A stretch of 64,000 nt of DNA. It comes from Prevotella sp. (lineage in GTDB: Bacteria > Bacteroidota > Bacteroidia > Bacteroidales > Dysgonomonadaceae). The position numbers and the translations under genes are program-made. This document shows, one piece after another, positions 60,747 to 64,000 of this stretch. Under the pieces are notes generated by a model that ran no database searches, was not told the origin of the DNA, and saw nothing but the letters and a program-made list of their open reading frames with translations. The stretch lies in assembly GCA_031285905.1 (NCBI GenBank), contig JAITVH010000136.1, forward strand, positions 50,253 to 114,252. Direction: 5' to 3'. Within the stretch, counting starts at the first letter, position 1; each line of letters begins with the position of its first letter.

Positions 60747-61453
60747 AAAAACATATATTTCTTATTACTCTATTTATAATAATCACCTTAAGTGCAAAAT
60801 CCCAGTTTTCGGTAAGCTACTCGGCCGGTTATGGTAGTTATGAGATGGGTGATATGAAAAATTTGCTGAATAATATGGCAAATGAATTGGGCGGGCAATT
60901 GCCGGGAATTCCTGTTAAAGTAGTTGATAATTTCCCCGGATATGTTACGCATAATCTGGACTTATCATACCGGATAAAGAGGCATGAGTTTGGCTTTCGG
61001 AGTACATATATGACTACAGGAGGTAAAATAGGCTACTCTGATTATACAGGTGAATATTCAGGCAAACTGACCTTAAACGGATATCGCATAGGTCTAAATT
61101 ACCGTTACTATGTTCCGGTTGCAGATTTTGGTAAATCCGGGTTGTTGAGCTTTTTCGCTGAGCTATCGCCGGGAATTACTTTCTCAAATCTAAAATCGAA
61201 AGAATACATCTATTTGAATATACTGGAAGAACGTCAGGATACGGACGATAATATTGATATGAATGCGAACGGTGTATCTCTGTTGCCTCAGATAGGTGTA
61301 AAGTGGTTTCTCACTCCTAATATAGGCATTCATGTCAGTGGCGGATATGATTTTCAGCTGGGATCGTATTTCAAGTATCAAGGGGTGAAATCAAATATAA
61401 AATCAGACTGGTCTGGCCTGCGTATTAACGGGGGAGTGTCGTTCTCATGGTGA
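60743..61453 (+). CDS. Outer-membrane beta-barrel protein
   Basis: Signal peptide, alternating beta-strand pattern, C-terminal RINGGVSFSW. Confidence 0.7.
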   Translation: MKKHIFLITLFIIITLSAKSQFSVSYSAGYGSYEMGDMKNLLNNMANELGGQLPGIPVKVVDNFPGYVTHNLDLSYRIKRHEFGFRSTYMTTGGKIGYSDYTGEYSGKLTLNGYRIGLNYRYYVPVADFGKSGLLSFFAELSPGITFSNLKSKEYIYLNILEERQDTDDNIDMNANGVSLLPQIGVKWFLTPNIGIHVSGGYDFQLGSYFKYQGVKSNIKSDWSGLRINGGVSFSW

Positions 61454-61589
61454 ATTAGGCTTCTTTTCATTATTTTTTTATTTTGAATTTATCTATAGTA
61501 TATCAATGGCCTGATGTGCTAATATGCCGATGTGCCAATGTTTTTAAATTATAAATAAAGAATGATAGATTATGAATGAAAAGTGTCAC

Positions 61590-61970
61590 CTTTACATACG
61601 CTACGCTCCTGTGACCGTTGGTTGTCACCTTTTAGTTAAAATACTTAGTCTTGTCATGCTGACGAAGGAAGCATCTCTTTTCCTTTAGACGGCGAGATCC
61701 TTCGTAACCTCAGGATGACAGGGAGAGAATAAAAAGCTAAGAACTAACGGCTATCAGCTAATGGCTGAATAGTGTTACATCTGTTACTTTTTAGTTAAAA
61801 TATCCGAGCATGCTGTAGGAGGCGAATTGAAAATCGGCGGAGCCAATTATTATCCGCCCGTTTTTAAAAAGCATTATTCTCGTATTCGGGCGTAAGATAT
61901 TACGCCCCTACAGGCAAAGCCACGAATTCCTTATAAATTATAACCTTTGTTACCTTTTAGTTAAAAAAAG
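61590..61970. repeat. Composite cluster of interspersed palindromic repeats, copy B (inverted relative to 16.2-16.9 kb)
   Basis: ttttagttaaaa at 61629, 61789 and 61955; cttgtcatgctgacgaaggaagcatc; gatccttcgtaacctcaggatgacag; ctaacggctatcagctaatggct; gggcgtaagatattacgcccctacag. Confidence 0.8.
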
Positions 61971-62119
61971 ACTGTGTCAGATGAGGATGCAAAAAAGAGA
62001 AAAGGATGACATCGGTGACTTATAGCTATCTGCAAAATAAAGAAATTGGAAACTTATGTTACTTTTTAAACCTTTTGCACCGATTAATTGTCTTATATTT
62101 GTAAACAAAACCCAATGAT

Positions 62120-62758
62120 ATGAGAACTAAACTTGCTACATTATCCGTCTTATTATTTATATCAGTAATGGCATCGGCTCAGAATGCTCGTTCTATCCTC
62201 GATAAGGCATCCGAAATCTATAATCAGTCCGGAGGTATTACAGCTGCGTTTACCTTAGATACTAAGGACACAAAGCAAGGTGCTACATATAGTTATGATG
62301 GTAAGGCATATATGAAAGGGGATAAGTTCAGGATAGAGATACCGGATGCTATCACCTGGTTTGACGGGGAAACGCAATGGGTATATGTGAAAGATACGGA
62401 AGAGGTAAATGTGAGTAACCCAACGGGTGATGAATTGCAGGCAATAAGCCCTTCTTCCCTATTCAGTATTTATAAGAGTGGATTCAACTTAAAGTATAAA
62501 GGCGAAAAGAAAGATAACACAAAACTATTGTACGAAATTGAATTAACTCCTGAGAATAAAAACAGCGAGTTCTCCCGTATTATTGTCCAGATTGATAAGG
62601 GGAGTAACATGTTTCACAGAATTACATTAGTGGACAAAGTAGGGCTGGAGAATATATTGACAATAAAAAAATACATGACCCAACAGGAATTGCCTGATCA
62701 GACATTCAGATTCAACAAAAGTGATTATCCTGATGTTGAGGTAGTAGACCTACGTTAA
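62120..62758 (+). CDS. LolA-like outer-membrane lipoprotein carrier/sorting protein
   Basis: SILDKASEIYNQSGGITAAFTLDTK...GDKFRIEIPDAITWFDGETQWVYVKDTEEVNVSNP. Confidence 0.9.
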   Translation: MRTKLATLSVLLFISVMASAQNARSILDKASEIYNQSGGITAAFTLDTKDTKQGATYSYDGKAYMKGDKFRIEIPDAITWFDGETQWVYVKDTEEVNVSNPTGDELQAISPSSLFSIYKSGFNLKYKGEKKDNTKLLYEIELTPENKNSEFSRIIVQIDKGSNMFHRITLVDKVGLENILTIKKYMTQQELPDQTFRFNKSDYPDVEVVDLR

Positions 62759-62877
62759 GTGATAGATTTTGTTTATCATACCATAAAAATTAAAAAATAA
62801 TCAGGTTGTATTCTTATAAATATTTTTTATAAATCTGCGCAAGATATAAACGAAAGCATATAAATAGCAAAATTAAT

Positions 62878-63819
62878 ATGAATGAAAAAGTACGTTGCCT
62901 GATCATCGGATCGGGACCGGCTGGTTTTACAGCAGCAATATATGCCGCCAGGGCAAACCTTTCTCCGGTTCTCTATGAAGGGATACAGCCCGGAGGACAA
63001 TTGACCACAACAACAGATGTAGAGAACTTTCCCGGATACCCTGAGGGCACTACGGGAGTGGATCTAATGGAGGACTTAAAGAAACAAGCAACACGTTTTG
63101 GAGCTGATATACGTACGGGAAATGTTACATCGGTAGACTTCATCAGTTACCCAAGAAAGGTTATGATAGATGCAGAGAAGACAGTAGAGACAGACTCTGT
63201 TATTATTGCAACAGGCGCCAGTGCTAAATACCTTGGGCTTCCTGACGAAACAAAATATGCAGGAATGGGTGTTTCGGCTTGTGCTACATGCGATGGTTTC
63301 TTTTATCGCAAAAAAAGAGTGGCTGTTGTAGGCGGTGGTGATACAGCCTGTGAAGAGGCCATGTACCTTGCAGGATTGGCAGAAAAAGTATATCTGATTG
63401 TACGCAAACCATACCTGCGTGCATCTAAAATAATGCAAGACAGGGCGATGCAGAATCCTAAAATAGAAGTCTTATTTGAATGTAATACTGTAGGGCTATT
63501 TGGAGAGAATGGGGTAGAGGGTGCCCACATAGTGAAACATATGGGAGAGGCCAATGAGGAAAGATTTGATATCAACATAGATGGATTCTTTCTGGCCATA
63601 GGCCATACACCCAATACTGACATTTTCAAAGATCAGGTAAATCTGGACTCGGTAGGGTATATCATTACCGAACCGGGAACACCCAAAACATGTGTTGATG
63701 GTGTTTTTGCTGCCGGAGATGTGGCTGATGCTCGTTACAGACAGGCTATAACGGCCGCTGGTACCGGATGCCAGGCTGCACTGGAGGCTGAAAGGTATCT
63801 GAGCGAAAAAGGATTGTAA
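62878..63819 (+). CDS. trxB: Thioredoxin-disulfide reductase
   Basis: IIGSGPAGFTAAIYAARANLSPVLYEG; SACATCDGFFYR redox motif; GGGDTACEEAMYL; FAAGDVADARYRQAITAAGTGCQAALEAERYL. Confidence 0.98.
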   Translation: MNEKVRCLIIGSGPAGFTAAIYAARANLSPVLYEGIQPGGQLTTTTDVENFPGYPEGTTGVDLMEDLKKQATRFGADIRTGNVTSVDFISYPRKVMIDAEKTVETDSVIIATGASAKYLGLPDETKYAGMGVSACATCDGFFYRKKRVAVVGGGDTACEEAMYLAGLAEKVYLIVRKPYLRASKIMQDRAMQNPKIEVLFECNTVGLFGENGVEGAHIVKHMGEANEERFDINIDGFFLAIGHTPNTDIFKDQVNLDSVGYIITEPGTPKTCVDGVFAAGDVADARYRQAITAAGTGCQAALEAERYLSEKGL

Positions 63820-64000
63820 ACGAGCTTATTGATATAAGCTTCTAAGATAAATAGAATAGGGTTGCCTAAAGACGGGATACCCCTTTTAAAGAGTAACAGA
63901 CTGTATATCAGATGTAGATATTTGTGGTTTTAGCCATATTCTACATGTCGTTCTACATAATGGCTTGATTGTTACTACATTTTTACGAATACAAATATAT

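Noticed and set aside
1-64000. CRISPR array, prophage, toxin-antitoxin or restriction-modification locus
   Set aside because: No regularly spaced direct repeats with unique spacers, no phage structural genes and no recognisable RM/TA pair in the ORF list; the repeats present are palindromic clusters without spacer regularity.

Overview
64-kb chromosomal window, AT-rich, with Bacteroidota features (TAnnTTTG promoter-like motifs, SusD-free lipoproteins, FISUMP, C10 peptidase, DUF-type lipoprotein/beta-barrel pairs); probably Bacteroidales (taxon is inference). Most of it is ordinary housekeeping and envelope gene content: Nramp/MFS/ZIP transporters, alpha-2-macroglobulin, dnaX, M16 peptidase, MscS, hppA, folD, OmpA, rhomboid, RlmI-like methyltransferase, glyA, DUF151/BFN nuclease, GT39, GtrA, valS, plsC, GH36, C10 peptidase, LolA-like, trxB, and two tRNAs (Leu-TAG, Ser-GGA). 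No CRISPR array, rRNA, prophage or intact IS was seen. The most striking signals are: (1) valS carries an in-frame 435-bp insertion in its editing (CP1) domain that encodes a DUF559/Vsr-like nuclease domain bounded by imperfect inverted repeats, each a C-run/G-run palindrome, with a second short palindromic in-frame insert about 0.6 kb downstream in the same gene, which looks like a cargo-bearing and a cargo-less form of an undescribed coding-sequence-tolerated element; (2) dnaX has an A10 tract at the end of domain III where both alternative frames stop within 4 codons, a candidate tau/gamma slippage switch; (3) a degraded group II intron reverse transcriptase/maturase 3' remnant in an unannotated gap near 27.6 kb; (4) two composite arrays of interspersed palindromic repeats at about 16.2-16.9 kb and 61.6-62.0 kb, in opposite orientation, sharing modules; (5) three interrupted genes (TlpA-like with an A8 tract, GH36 with a 1-nt shift, and a PKD protein with an in-frame TAG).
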